NCBI GenBank assembly: GCA_016786465.1
Contig: JAEUWC010000006.1
Location: forward strand, 19,370-83,369
Direction: 5' to 3'
Source of the DNA: Bdellovibrionales bacterium
GTDB lineage: Bacteria; Bdellovibrionota; UBA1018
Length of the DNA stretch: 64,000 nt
The notes beneath the pieces were generated by a model, which was given only the letters and a program-made list of their open reading frames with translations, ran no database searches and was not told the origin of the DNA. A program made the translations under genes and the position numbers. Shown here piece after piece: positions 1 to 9,869 of the stretch (positions within the stretch are counted from its first letter, which is position 1; each line of letters starts with the position of its first letter).

Positions 1-3000
1 GACACTGGGAACCGTCACGCCACCCGTTGGAATCACAGGCCCCACCGGTGCAGTTTCTTTTTCCATCAGCTCGCTAGCCATCGGAACCGCAATGTTGGCT
101 GCACTCGACTTGACGGATTCGGTAGCGCTGGCCGCAAACCCAACCCTGACTTTTACCGCAGGACTTCCTGATACACTTGCCTCGACCGTAAGCGTGACTC
201 CAACGACCCAGCTAGCGGACGGACTTACGCCCTCCATTGTGACCGTGACCCTGAGAGATAATCTGGGCAACGTGGTTCCCGGTAAAACAGTATCCCTTGT
301 AAGCGACCGGGGAATCGACACGATCACACCGGCCACCGCCGTTACAAACGTAGCCGGTGTCGCGCTCTTTGCGGTTCGATCGACCCTGGTCGGAACTTCC
401 ATCTACACGGCGACCGACACCACAGATTCCATCGGCATCTTTCAAACGGCGACAGTGACTTACAACGCCGCGGCTGTTGACCCCTTCACTTCCACAATTT
501 CTATATCGCCCGCCACTGCACCAGCTGATGGCACCTTGATCAACATTACTGTGACCTTGAAAGATGCTTCAGGAAACGTCGTTGCAGGAAAAACGGTGGA
601 TGTTACTTCGTCACGTCCACCTTTGACCGACACTATTAGTGCTCCAGCGGTAACCGATGCGCTTGGACAAGCAACTTTCACAGTCAGTTCTTTGGTCGCA
701 GGAACACCCACACTGACCGCAACGGATACTACCGATTCCATTACTGTTTTTTCAACTGCAGCACCTGTCTTTACTGCACCGCCTGTCAGTCCAACCCTGT
801 CTAGCGTTGCGATTGTTCCTGGAAGCATTGTCGCTGATGGAACATTAGCCACAGTGACCGTCACGCTTTTAGATACCCTTTCAAATCCCGTGAATGGAAA
901 AACCGTATCTATCAGCTCTTCTCGTGGCGGCACCGACTCGATCAGTATCATCAGCGCGGTCACTGCCGGCGCCGGACAAGCGACCTTCAGTATTTCTTCT
1001 TTGATGACGGGTACCGCTTCGATCTCCGCAATCGATGTGACCGACTCGATCTCGATCACGACGCCAGGATCAGTATCCTTTACTCCGGGACCAACCAGCG
1101 CAACAGTCAGCACGATTTCGGCAACTCCGCTGAGCGTAGGTGTTGGAGCATCTACTTCCAACGTCACTGTCACATTGCGAGACGCCAATGGTAACGTGAT
1201 CCCAGGGGTACCCGTCCAACTGACGTCCACCGGTGTTGCAACCACCATTACACCTGCCGCCCCGACCAACACAGACGCACTGGGTGTAGTGACCTTTACC
1301 GTTTCTTCAGTGACTTTAGGAACGGCAACGCTGACTGCCACCGAAACCGCAACACCGACGATCATTTCCAGTTCAAATCCGGTCATTACTTTTGTCGTCG
1401 GACCGACCGATCCTATTGCTTCAACCGTCGTAGCCGCACCGATCACGGTCGCAGCAGATGGTGCTACGACTTCGACGATCACCGTGACTTTGAGGGATTC
1501 TGTCGGCAATCCGGTCGCGGGAAAAACAGTAACTCTAGCGTCGTCTAGAACTTTGGGTCTGGATACCATTGCTCCCGCTTCAGCGGGCAGCGATATTAGC
1601 GACGCTGCAGGGGTCGCGACTTTCACAGTACTCTCGTCGACCGCGGGAGCGCCTGATTTCTTCGCAACAAACGCCACAGATTCCATCGCAATTACAAATC
1701 CAGCGACGGTCACCTTTACGGCCGGTGCAGTGAGTGCGTCGGTTTCTACATTTACTGCTTCATCGACGACCCTAGCCGGAGACTCAACAGCGACCTCGAA
1801 TTTAACCGTTACTTTGAAGGACGCGTTTGGAAACCCCGTTTCTGGAAAAACAGTTTCGGTGACCTCAAGTCGACTGTCGCCTCCTGATACTATCAGTGCT
1901 CCAGTCGTCACGAATGCCCTAGGTCAAGCCACTTTCACGATCTCTGCAAACTTAGTCGGAACATCGCTACTGACCGCAAACGATGTGACGGATGGATTCC
2001 CACTAAGTACCACCATTACGTTGACTTGGGTTCCAGGCGCTGTGCACGCTGGAAACTCGACCGTCACCGCATCTTTGGGTTCAATTCCTTCGGATGGAAT
2101 CACCCCCTCGATCATCACGGTTACTTTACGAGATGCGACCGGAAACGTGGTCCCAGGAAAAACCGTTACAACTTCGTCGTCTCGGGCGGGCAGCGATACC
2201 CTAGCACCAGCTTCAGCGGTAACGAACGCACTGGGTGTGGCTAACTTCAGTTTGACTTCGCTGGTACCTGGAACGGCCATTATTAGCGCAATTGGGGACT
2301 TGATCCCCGTGACTGCGACTGTGTCTGTAGCTGTCAATCCAGGAATCACCAATGCGATCACTTCGACCGTGACTTCAAGCAGTCCGTTTGTTTTTGCGGA
2401 TGGTATAGCATTCACAACCGTAACAGTAACTTGCCGAGACTTACTCGGAAACGTAGTCCCAGGTAGCACCGTCACACTAGCCTCCTCTCGCGGCATAGAT
2501 ATGATTGCGCCAGCCTCTGCCGTCACGAACGGAGCTGGCGTGGCCAGCTTCCAAGTCAGCTCCCTGGTTTCAGGAGCATCGACTTTTACAGCAACCGACA
2601 CCACAAGTTCGGTCGTCATCCTTCAAACTGCTGCAACAACTTTCACGGCTGGAGCACCAACAGCTGCAAATTCGACAGTTCTTGCAACGACTGCGACTAC
2701 GGTGACCGCAGACGGGGTCACGACCGTTTCAATTACCGTCAATCTGAAAGACGCGTCGATGAACAACGTCGCGGGCCAAGTGGTCACGTTGACTTCCGAC
2801 CGCGGCGCCTTTGACACGATTTCGCCCGCCCTTGCTGCATCCGACATCAACGGCGATGCTTTCTTTACGGTCAAGTCAGCGGTGGCTGGGACTTCCATTT
2901 ACAGCGCTGTTTCAAATCCTGGTGCCATTGCCATTACGGACAATGAAACCGCAACTTATACCCCAGGCTTGACCAGTGCTTCCGTTTCGACGGCAGTCGC

Positions 3001-5905
3001 ATCACCGACTAGCCTCCTTGCTGACGGCGTCGCGACTTCAACCATCTTGGTGACCATTAAAGATGCTCAGAGCAACGTGAAGCCTGGACAAACGGTAACG
3101 ATCAGTTCAGATCGTGCTGGTCTGGATACGTTCCCATCGGGAACGTCGCTCGTGACCAATGCGTCAGGGCAAGTCTCTTTCACAGTTTTGTCGTCGACCG
3201 CAGGTCTTTCGACTTACACCATCACAGATACGACTGATGGTATTCCGCTTTCTACAAGTCCAACCGTGACCTTCTCTCCAGGCGTCACCGACGCAGGTAC
3301 TTCTACGGTAGTCGCCGCGCCTGCAACCATCAAAGCTGACGACACGACGACCGCAACGGTCACCGTTACTCTTCGCGACATCACTAGCAACTTGGTCAGC
3401 GGAAAGACCGTAACCCTGGCATCCAACCGGGTTGAAGACACCATTTCCCCAGCTTCTGCCGTTTCTGACGCCGCGGGTGTCGCAACCTTCACGGTTCGTT
3501 CACCGCGCCTAGGCACCGCAACACTGACCGCTACTGACACGACTTCCGCAGTCGTAGTGACGATGACTGGATCAGTGACCTTCACCGCTTCAAAACTGAT
3601 CGTCGCGGGCGTAGCGAATCCGATCAACGCCGATACTTTGACTGACGTTACCGTCACGGCCCAAGACAATTTGGGCAACACCGATACGACTTACACAGGT
3701 ACGGTTGCTTTCACTTCAAGCGACGCAGCCGCTACACTTCCGGCGAACTACCTTTTCACCGGCCCCGATGCAGGCGTTCACACGTTTACGATGATGACGA
3801 AGTTCATCACTTCGGGCGCGCAGTCGATCACGGCTACCGACACTATCGATGCGACAATCACAGGAAGTCAGTCGTTTTCAGTCACCGAAGTCGCACCTAG
3901 CGCGTTGACGTATTTCGATGCAGCACCGCTTTATGTCGTTCTTTCGGCGATCGTTCCAAATACCGTCACGTATAGCGGGGGGTTGGTCACGAACTTCAGC
4001 GTTTCACCGGCGCTTCCTGCGGGTCTGACTTTGAATGCCACAACGGGCGTCATCACAGGAACGCCGACGATCGCTTTGGCTTCGGCGCCTTATACGATTA
4101 CCGCAACCAACGGCGCTGGTTTCACAACCGCCGTATTGAACATTGCCACCAACTTTGCTTGCGGCACTAGCCCGGGCGCAATGACGAATCTGCCTTACGC
4201 TGCCGGCGCGGGAACGCCTACAAATCCGTACCTGCTTTGCTCGGACATCCAGGTCAACCAGATCGGCTTGAATCCTTCGGACTGGGGCGCAAGCTTCAAA
4301 ATGATGGGCAACATCGATCTTTCGGCCTACGACGCACTGACCGCACCGACGACGCTTGCGCTGATTGGAACTGGAACTTACACGCTTTCGCCGACCACCT
4401 TCGTTCCAGGTACGGCATTCACGGGAACTTTTGACGGAAACGGATTTACGCTTTCAAACTTGATCATTCGCGAAGGCCTGACTTCAAACGCCGCCGGACT
4501 TTTCCGCTACACCGACGGCGCAACGATTCAAAACCTGACTCTTTCTGGAATCGACGTCGAAGGCAGCGCGTTTGTGGGTGGCTTGATCGGCTACGCGAAG
4601 CGCACGACGATCACGAACGTTACGGTCGCTGGTCAAGTTCAAGATACATCTGGGTTTGCCAACACCCAATTCGCCGGCGGCATCGCGGCCTTTTTGGATG
4701 GAAGCGGCGCCGGCAATATGTCGTCCGTGACCGGTTCGACAGCGAACGTAAACGTCACAGCTAACGACAGCGTGGGCGCTGTCGCAGGACGAAACGATGC
4801 CACCAGCGGTGGAACAGCAACGATTGCGACGACCAGTTCTTCGGGTAACGTCGCTGCAGTTGCGGCAAGTTCTGGATGGACCTTTGGTGGTCTAGTTGGC
4901 CAAAACATCGCGGGTAGCGGCACCGCCACGGTCACGACTTGTACTTCGAACGCAACCGTCACTTCGTACGGACGATTTACGGGCGGCCTTTTGGGTGCAA
5001 ACAGCAGCAGCGCTGGCGGCAACGCCACAGTTTCGGGATCAGCAGCGACCGGGGCAGTTACCGTCACATCCAATGGCGTTCAGCACGTCGGCGGTCTGAT
5101 CGGAACCAATAGCGGCGCGAATTCCCAAGTCGTGTCTTCACTTTCAACCAGCACGATCGCAGTCAACGGAACCGCGGTCAGCTTCGTGGGTGGACTGTTG
5201 GGAAGCAACACGCCTTCTGCAGCGGGAACAACCGCCGTTTCATTGTCCTATGCAACAGGTGGCATCACCATTACGGGCATCAATGCAAGTTCGATCGGAG
5301 GACTGGTGGGTCTGAATACCGGAAGCAGCCTAGGATCCAGCGCGAATATTTCTAGATCTTACTCAACGGGCGCCGTCGGGATTGTCAGCGCGGGCGGAAA
5401 CAAAGTCGGTGGCTTGATTGGTCAAAACATCGCAGGATCAGGTGCCGGCGCCGGTACTTCAACCTTGTACCGTTCGTATTCGACAAGCACCGTCACCTTT
5501 GGAGCCGGTCCTGCCGCTTCGACCTACGCCGGCGGCTTTGTAGGTCAGAACATCAACGCGGCAATCACCGACAGCTATGCCCGCGGAAACATCACGACCC
5601 CGTCGGGCAGTTCGATCGGCGGTCTGGTCGGCAGCAACGTAGCGGGCACTTTGACCAATACCTATGCCAGCGGGTCAGTCACGGGAACATCGAACCTAGG
5701 TGGCCTGATCGGATCAGACGTAACCGGTGTGTATACCGCCAATTACTGGGATTCTTCGATCACGGCAACGGGCGTGGGTTCAGGCCCAGTCGCAGGCACG
5801 ACCGGTCTATCGACCGGAAACATGTACCTGCAAGCGAATTTCATAGGCTGGGATTTCACCACCATCTGGAATGCTCCAGGCGGGGCTTACTTGATTCTTC
5901 AATAA
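1..5905 (+). CDS. Giant Ig-repeat/GLUG surface adhesin, 5' end outside the window
   Basis: The reading frame is open from the left edge (codons in phase from base 2). The ATG at 92 is internal, because the 30 codons before it already encode the same repeat. At least eleven complete, roughly 100-residue Ig-like repeats of the invasin/BIg1 kind run to about base 3590. Each has a Ser-Thr-Val strand, an ADG turn, a strand like TVTLRDxxGNxVxGKTV and an ending near TATDTTDS. A divergent Ig-like domain (about 3590-3890), a He_PIG-type domain (about 3900-4150, with LPAGLTLNATTGVITGTP) and a GLUG-type repeat region (GGLIG/GGLVG, about 4160-5905) follow. The Thr/Ser/Val/Ala-rich composition and near absence of Cys fit a secreted fibrous adhesin. 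No C-terminal translocator or sorting signal is recognisable, so the export route is unknown. The function in surface or prey/host contact is inferred from the family. The barrel gene starting at 5933 may be co-transcribed. Confidence 0.88.
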   Translation, partial: TLGTVTPPVGITGPTGAVSFSISSLAIGTAMLAALDLTDSVALAANPTLTFTAGLPDTLASTVSVTPTTQLADGLTPSIVTVTLRDNLGNVVPGKTVSLVSDRGIDTITPATAVTNVAGVALFAVRSTLVGTSIYTATDTTDSIGIFQTATVTYNAAAVDPFTSTISISPATAPADGTLINITVTLKDASGNVVAGKTVDVTSSRPPLTDTISAPAVTDALGQATFTVSSLVAGTPTLTATDTTDSITVFSTAAPVFTAPPVSPTLSSVAIVPGSIVADGTLATVTVTLLDTLSNPVNGKTVSISSSRGGTDSISIISAVTAGAGQATFSISSLMTGTASISAIDVTDSISITTPGSVSFTPGPTSATVSTISATPLSVGVGASTSNVTVTLRDANGNVIPGVPVQLTSTGVATTITPAAPTNTDALGVVTFTVSSVTLGTATLTATETATPTIISSSNPVITFVVGPTDPIASTVVAAPITVAADGATTSTITVTLRDSVGNPVAGKTVTLASSRTLGLDTIAPASAGSDISDAAGVATFTVLSSTAGAPDFFATNATDSIAITNPATVTFTAGAVSASVSTFTASSTTLAGDSTATSNLTVTLKDAFGNPVSGKTVSVTSSRLSPPDTISAPVVTNALGQATFTISANLVGTSLLTANDVTDGFPLSTTITLTWVPGAVHAGNSTVTASLGSIPSDGITPSIITVTLRDATGNVVPGKTVTTSSSRAGSDTLAPASAVTNALGVANFSLTSLVPGTAIISAIGDLIPVTATVSVAVNPGITNAITSTVTSSSPFVFADGIAFTTVTVTCRDLLGNVVPGSTVTLASSRGIDMIAPASAVTNGAGVASFQVSSLVSGASTFTATDTTSSVVILQTAATTFTAGAPTAANSTVLATTATTVTADGVTTVSITVNLKDASMNNVAGQVVTLTSDRGAFDTISPALAASDINGDAFFTVKSAVAGTSIYSAVSNPGAIAITDNETATYTPGLTSASVSTAVASPTSLLADGVATSTILVTIKDAQSNVKPGQTVTISSDRAGLDTFPSGTSLVTNASGQVSFTVLSSTAGLSTYTITDTTDGIPLSTSPTVTFSPGVTDAGTSTVVAAPATIKADDTTTATVTVTLRDITSNLVSGKTVTLASNRVEDTISPASAVSDAAGVATFTVRSPRLGTATLTATDTTSAVVVTMTGSVTFTASKLIVAGVANPINADTLTDVTVTAQDNLGNTDTTYTGTVAFTSSDAAATLPANYLFTGPDAGVHTFTMMTKFITSGAQSITATDTIDATITGSQSFSVTEVAPSALTYFDAAPLYVVLSAIVPNTVTYSGGLVTNFSVSPALPAGLTLNATTGVITGTPTIALASAPYTITATNGAGFTTAVLNIATNFACGTSPGAMTNLPYAAGAGTPTNPYLLCSDIQVNQIGLNPSDWGASFKMMGNIDLSAYDALTAPTTLALIGTGTYTLSPTTFVPGTAFTGTFDGNGFTLSNLIIREGLTSNAAGLFRYTDGATIQNLTLSGIDVEGSAFVGGLIGYAKRTTITNVTVAGQVQDTSGFANTQFAGGIAAFLDGSGAGNMSSVTGSTANVNVTANDSVGAVAGRNDATSGGTATIATTSSSGNVAAVAASSGWTFGGLVGQNIAGSGTATVTTCTSNATVTSYGRFTGGLLGANSSSAGGNATVSGSAATGAVTVTSNGVQHVGGLIGTNSGANSQVVSSLSTSTIAVNGTAVSFVGGLLGSNTPSAAGTTAVSLSYATGGITITGINASSIGGLVGLNTGSSLGSSANISRSYSTGAVGIVSAGGNKVGGLIGQNIAGSGAGAGTSTLYRSYSTSTVTFGAGPAASTYAGGFVGQNINAAITDSYARGNITTPSGSSIGGLVGSNVAGTLTNTYASGSVTGTSNLGGLIGSDVTGVYTANYWDSSITATGVGSGPVAGTTGLSTGNMYLQANFIGWDFTTIWNAPGGAYLILQ

Positions 5906-5932
5906 CCGACCCAGCCGGGTTAGTCTGGATGT

Positions 5933-6715
5933 ATGCGCATCCTGGCCTTGGCAACCCTTTTGACCACGTCATCTGTGATGGCGGCCGTTCCGTACTACGG
6001 AACCAAGGGGCGCGACATTCCTAAAGAACCCGAAAAAAATGCCCAGTCTGAAAAGATTGTAAAGCCTGCAGCCCCTCCGCCACCCCCGGAAGAAGACGCG
6101 GGATTTTCATTGATTCCATCCATCGGAATTCGTTCAACCCATTACATGCAACCTGGGCTTGTCGACTTGACCCAAACCGGCGCCGTCCTTCAAGTGACGT
6201 TCGAAGTTCCTGAAATCTTCAACCGCATCCTGATCTGGGGAAACGGCCAGTACATGCTGCCGTTTTCGCTACAAAGTTCTCTTTCTTCCACTAGCCCCAC
6301 CTTCATGCGTGGAAGTCTTTTCGCAGGCTATCCGCTTTTGGGGCCCTCGGTTCCACTTCAGATCACTTTTTCTGGCGGCGGCTTTTATCAAAAGTACCAA
6401 CTTTCACACACGTCTCTGACCGGCCCGGCTGGATATTCTAGTTTTGGTGCGATGATTTTCCCGGTCTTTAGTTTTGATGTCACCGGTCGTGATCGAATCA
6501 GTATCTATCCGTTTTTTTCAAGCTATGGCGGATTCGGATCTCTTAGTTTTAGTGCCAATCGCGAAATCGGCGTCAACCTGACTTGGGCAAAATCGCTGCG
6601 TTCAGGCAAGCTGCTTCTTTTTATGGCCGAATTTTCAGAACTGCGCCTGAATCAAACTTTCGCAGCCCAGGCGAAAGCTCCGGGAATGCAGCTTCAATTC
6701 GGCTACGGTTGGTAA
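5933..6715 (+). CDS. Exported outer-membrane beta-barrel-like protein
   Basis: The 260-residue protein starts with a signal peptide (Met-Arg, a hydrophobic stretch, probable cleavage after SSVMA). A charged Pro-rich linker with PPPPPEE at about residues 45-55 follows. The rest alternates short hydrophobic and polar strands rich in Gly, Phe, Ser and Tyr, and ends in a Tyr-Gly-Trp tail, as expected for an outer-membrane barrel. It begins only 27 bases after the adhesin stop on the same strand, so the two are probably transcribed together. It could help present or anchor the adhesin, but that is inference from position. No named family was recognised. Confidence 0.7.
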   Translation: MRILALATLLTTSSVMAAVPYYGTKGRDIPKEPEKNAQSEKIVKPAAPPPPPEEDAGFSLIPSIGIRSTHYMQPGLVDLTQTGAVLQVTFEVPEIFNRILIWGNGQYMLPFSLQSSLSSTSPTFMRGSLFAGYPLLGPSVPLQITFSGGGFYQKYQLSHTSLTGPAGYSSFGAMIFPVFSFDVTGRDRISIYPFFSSYGGFGSLSFSANREIGVNLTWAKSLRSGKLLLFMAEFSELRLNQTFAAQAKAPGMQLQFGYGW

Positions 6716-6734
6716 TCCCGGAAACTGGCTTGGA

Positions 6735-7496
6735 TCACCGGGTTTGAAGGTTGTAATAGATTGATCCTGTTGGATCTGTGAACTGAGCACTTAACCCATA
6801 GGTCGACCCAATTTCCCAAGTCAATAATACTTTCTGAGAAACCAGTTCGCTTAGGATCGCCTTTCCCATAAAGCCGTACGACGTGACTTTCGTTCCAAAT
6901 TCTAAGTCGTCGAAATAATAGGAAGTCAATTCGTAGCGAATTTTAAACTGCAAGTCGGGGGTCACAAACTCGATGACCGATTTTTTACCAAACTCGGAAT
7001 CTGATGTGTGGTCCGAAAACAAAAGCTTCGGATCTACAATAACTTCCGCCGTCCAAAGGACTTCCCAACTTGGCTTTGACAATGCTTCAAGCCTAATCGT
7101 CACAGGATCTTCCGGAATTGAATGATAAGACGGAACAAAAAGGGTGCGGTCTTTTTCCTTCGCAAAGTCTTTGCACCCGGTCGTTTTTCCCGGCGGGCAC
7201 CAGCGCATCTTCCACGCGGCCAAATCCATGTCAAAAGCCTTGGTCCAGGTCATGGACTTTTGATCTTGGATTTCCACGGTGAAATCATCGGGAAACCGGA
7301 TCCCAGCGACCTGCAAATCGAAAAGTTCTTTGCCGACCATGTCCTGCCAAACCATTTGCTGTCCGCTGATGGACAGGAAAATCGTGTGAGCGGGGCTAAC
7401 GGAATAATCGACGGCCTTCCAATGTCCTTCGGTCATGGGATTCGCCCACGCGGAATGGGCAAAAAGTCCAAGTGCAAGAAGCAAGAAAGATGGCAT
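6735..7496 (-). CDS. Secreted protein of a local three-member paralogous family (copy A)
   Basis: 253 residues with a signal peptide ending AHSAWA. It is clearly a paralogue of the next gene upstream on this strand (7543-8337) and more distantly of 11047-11829. Shared landmarks are EGHWK/YGNWK followed by a DYS motif just after the signal peptide, a GKEL motif, WKMxWCPxGKxxGCKDF with two Cys that may pair, and FGKKSVxEF followed by a strand ending in LTSYY or VTSFY. The pattern suggests a periplasmic or extracellular all-beta domain. I recognise no characterised family and assign no function. Tandem placement 46 bases downstream of copy B implies a local duplication and probable co-transcription. 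Confidence 0.75.
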   Translation of the reverse strand: MPSFLLLALGLFAHSAWANPMTEGHWKAVDYSVSPAHTIFLSISGQQMVWQDMVGKELFDLQVAGIRFPDDFTVEIQDQKSMTWTKAFDMDLAAWKMRWCPPGKTTGCKDFAKEKDRTLFVPSYHSIPEDPVTIRLEALSKPSWEVLWTAEVIVDPKLLFSDHTSDSEFGKKSVIEFVTPDLQFKIRYELTSYYFDDLEFGTKVTSYGFMGKAILSELVSQKVLLTWEIGSTYGLSAQFTDPTGSIYYNLQTR

Positions 7497-7542
7497 GAAG
7501 CCGTTCTACCTACGGACTTGAACTTCAGAAAAGCAAATTTTC

Positions 7543-8337
7543 TTAAAGTGTCGTGAAGTTCAGTGTGAATTCGCCGTTTGGGTCTTCAGCGTCGAAGCTT
7601 AGGCCGTAGCTGGATTCGAAATCCTGACTATAAACCATTTGATTCGATGCAAGATCAATCCAAGTGACCTGCCCGATGAATCCATAATCGTATATAGAAG
7701 CACCCATAGATTCTTCGCTGTCCGTATAAAAAGATGTGACTTCAACCCGAACCTTGAAGGCCAAGTCGGGGCTGATGAATTCGAAGACCGATTTCTTTCC
7801 GAAACTGGAATCGGTGGTGTGATCCGCGAAAAGAGTCGCAGGATCAATGCTGATTTCTTGTTTCCAAAGTTCGGTCCAGTTCTGGGTTCCCATGGCCGCG
7901 ATTTGAAGTCGGACCGGATCCGAAGGAACAAAGTGTCCGGTCGGCAAAAAGACGAAAGTTTCGTCCATTTTTTCAAAGTCTTTACAGCCCTTCTTCTTGC
8001 CGCGAGGACACCACTGCATTTTCCACGTGATCACGTCGACGTCGTACGCCGCATCCCAGGCTAGGGTCGTTGGATTTTGAATTTCGATTGCAAAGACGGT
8101 GGGAAATCGGATTTCGGTCGAAAAGCTGGTCAGAAGTTCTTTGCCCACGACTTCGGTCTGAATCATTTTTTGGGCATCAATAGTCACGTAGACGGTCTTA
8201 GAAAAAGATCCCGAATAGTCTTCGTACTTCCAATTCCCATAGGCCAAGGGGTTGGCCTGTGCAGTGCCCAAAGTAAACGCTGCGGCGAAAAACGAAAAGG
8301 CCATTAAATTCAAAAGCTTAAGGCTGAATTTCGACAT
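7543..8337 (-). CDS. Secreted protein of the local paralogous family (copy B)
   Basis: 264 residues with a signal peptide ending LGTAQA. It shares with copy A the start LAYGNWKYEDYS, the GKELL motif, WKMQWCPRGKKKGCKDF and the block FGKKSVFEF followed by VTSFY. Copy A lies directly downstream on the same strand, so this is a tandem duplicate pair. The start is only about 20 bases from the divergent gene beginning near 8361, so the two promoters must overlap coding sequence or be shared. Function unknown. The conserved Cys pair separated by GKKKG or GKTTG could form a disulfide in the periplasm. Confidence 0.75.
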   Translation of the reverse strand: MSKFSLKLLNLMAFSFFAAAFTLGTAQANPLAYGNWKYEDYSGSFSKTVYVTIDAQKMIQTEVVGKELLTSFSTEIRFPTVFAIEIQNPTTLAWDAAYDVDVITWKMQWCPRGKKKGCKDFEKMDETFVFLPTGHFVPSDPVRLQIAAMGTQNWTELWKQEISIDPATLFADHTTDSSFGKKSVFEFISPDLAFKVRVEVTSFYTDSEESMGASIYDYGFIGQVTWIDLASNQMVYSQDFESSYGLSFDAEDPNGEFTLNFTTL

Positions 8338-8360
8338 AAGTGCGGCAGTTCTATCCTAAG

Positions 8361-9215
8361 ATGACCGAGCCAGTCAAACATCGGATGAGAATATTTGACG
8401 CGTTGCGTCTTTTTGTGATACCCGTGGGTCTGATGGTGATGGCAAAATCCTTAGTCATTTCAACGTGGATTCTTTTGGAAAGCCTTTCGGGCGCTTACGC
8501 GCAAGCTCCGGCTCAACCTGCCGGTCCCTCGCTTCCGACCCCTGCCCCAATGACTTGTACGGAATACGAAAAAACAGTTTCAGACGCTGACTCGTGGGTT
8601 CTGTGCAACGTCATCGATACTCGTGTGACTTCTCGATTCAGTCCGATTGCTGACATTTACATCACACCCGAAGTCGACGGCGAACGCTATGCTGCTGCCT
8701 GGATGGGCGCAACGGGCGACCATCCTAGGGTCACTGAAGTCAGCACCATTCTGGCTCCTGAGAAACTGGATCGTTTTTTCGTTTCAAAAAGATCCTTGGA
8801 ATTCTTTTTCAAAAGAAAATCCGGCCGCGTCTATCGCTTTGACCGCTTTTCAGTCAGCGCAGAAGAAGGTCGCAGCGCCTTCGATCCTTTTGCGTATTAT
8901 TCAAATGCTTCAGCGGAAGACGAAATCGAAGCGCACCTTCCAAAGACTCGCCTTTTTGGGGGCTTCAAATATCGCAACCCATCCAAGTTCATCGAAGTTC
9001 AATGCCGTCAGCAGCCGCCGGCCCACTTTGAAGACATGATGGCCGTGCTGTACCCGCGCTGCACCAGCGGAATGATCGATTCGGCGCGCGCGCGCGAATG
9101 CCAAGCCCACCAGCTTTGGAAAAAATTCACAGCCTTGAAGCAGATTTCAGACATCCCACAAAAGCGCCTTCAGAAATCGACCATCGCCGGAAAGCGCGTC
9201 TGCACTTTGCTTTAA
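8361..9215 (+). CDS. Exported hypothetical protein
   Basis: About 284 residues from the ATG at 8361. A GTG at 8340 and an ATG at 8385 are in-frame alternatives and no strong ribosome site decides between them. An unusually long N-terminal region precedes a hydrophobic stretch (about residues 20-45) ending in AYAQA, which looks like a signal peptide followed by a Pro/Ala linker. The mature part is mixed alpha/beta and has several Cys (TCTEY, VLCNV, VQCRQ, PRCTS, RECQ, RVCTL) that could form disulfides. I do not recognise the family. The stop codon runs directly into the GGTGCC palindrome at 9216-9232, which separates it from the convergent nuclease gene. Confidence 0.65.
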   Translation: MTEPVKHRMRIFDALRLFVIPVGLMVMAKSLVISTWILLESLSGAYAQAPAQPAGPSLPTPAPMTCTEYEKTVSDADSWVLCNVIDTRVTSRFSPIADIYITPEVDGERYAAAWMGATGDHPRVTEVSTILAPEKLDRFFVSKRSLEFFFKRKSGRVYRFDRFSVSAEEGRSAFDPFAYYSNASAEDEIEAHLPKTRLFGGFKYRNPSKFIEVQCRQQPPAHFEDMMAVLYPRCTSGMIDSARARECQAHQLWKKFTALKQISDIPQKRLQKSTIAGKRVCTLL

Positions 9216-9232
9216 AAGGTGCCAGGCACCTT
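9216..9232. terminator. Perfect GGTGCC palindrome between convergent stops
   Basis: AAGGTGCC, one A, then GGCACCTT form a 17-base perfect inverted repeat. It lies right after the TAA at 9213-9215 and touches the TAA of the opposite-strand gene at 9231-9233. Its position between two convergent genes fits a bidirectional terminator or 3' stability hairpin. Related, less perfect copies follow the stop codons at 48149 and 51019, so this appears to be a genomic repeat family. Confidence 0.6.
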
Positions 9233-9719
9233 AAAGTGCCTGAACCTGTGAAATGATCACGTAAGCACGATAAGGATCGGCTTTCGCCTTTTTGATGAAA
9301 GCGACCGCATCCTTTTGCAAAAGCTTTCCGTCAGACATCTTTTGGCAAACCAAAGATTCCAAAGGATCCGTGTTTTTATAAATCGATTCGTGCTGTGGCC
9401 AAAGATTCGAAGCGTCGTTACTTCCGCCTGCACAAAGCGGAATGTAATGATCGATTTTGAATTCACGGCGATCGCGGTTGTTCACCTGAAAACCCAGCTG
9501 ACTGTCATAGGCAGACATCACGTTGGCCTTGGTTGCCGAACTGACATTCCTTGAACAGTACCTGATTTTTTCTGGATAACGGATTTCGCTTCCCGACTTG
9601 CACAAAGCACCCGGAGTTAACCGAGAATCCGGGGTATCCGGATAATCATTTGCAGCGAAGGTGACGGAAGAAGAAAGCAAGAGGGCAGACAGGGACCAAA
9701 AAACTCGAACAGTTTTCAA
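9231..9719 (-). CDS. Secreted HNH-type nuclease
   Basis: 162 residues. The start is a TTG at 9717-9719, chosen because a strong ribosome site (GGAGG, five bases upstream) precedes it. The signal peptide ends SVTFA. The HNH (His-Me finger) signature is plain: DHYIPLCAGGSNDASNLWP supplies the catalytic D-H pair and the conserved Asn, and a His follows shortly after. Cys residues (ALCKS, RYCSR, LCAGG, VCQKM) could give two disulfides, normal for an exported enzyme. It probably cuts extracellular or prey DNA for nutrition, an inference from signal peptide and fold. The gene stands alone on its strand and ends in the GGTGCC palindrome. Confidence 0.8.
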   Translation of the reverse strand: MKTVRVFWSLSALLLSSSVTFAANDYPDTPDSRLTPGALCKSGSEIRYPEKIRYCSRNVSSATKANVMSAYDSQLGFQVNNRDRREFKIDHYIPLCAGGSNDASNLWPQHESIYKNTDPLESLVCQKMSDGKLLQKDAVAFIKKAKADPYRAYVIISQVQAL

Positions 9720-9869
9720 TCAAACCTCCAAATAGTCGGGCATTACGGTGCCCGGTAGAAACGCCAAACCTAAAATCTTTGGCTTATACTTGGTTGCTAA
9801 CTGTCCTTAGCTATGAAGGTTTTCGTCGTAAACAGCAAGGAAGGAACTGCGTGATTCGAAAAATGCGCG

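Noticed and set aside
92..94. ATG at 92 as the adhesin start
   Set aside because: The 30 upstream codons are open and encode the end of another Ig repeat, so it is internal.
460..2898. Long minus-strand open frames opposite the adhesin
   Set aside because: They are low-complexity Val/Thr/Ala shadows of the repeat codons and have no signal, ribosome site or homology.
9812..9853. 13-codon ORF (MKVFVVNSKEGTA) before the sugar dehydrogenase
   Set aside because: No ribosome site, no peptide-modifying neighbour and no overlap with another gene; most likely chance.
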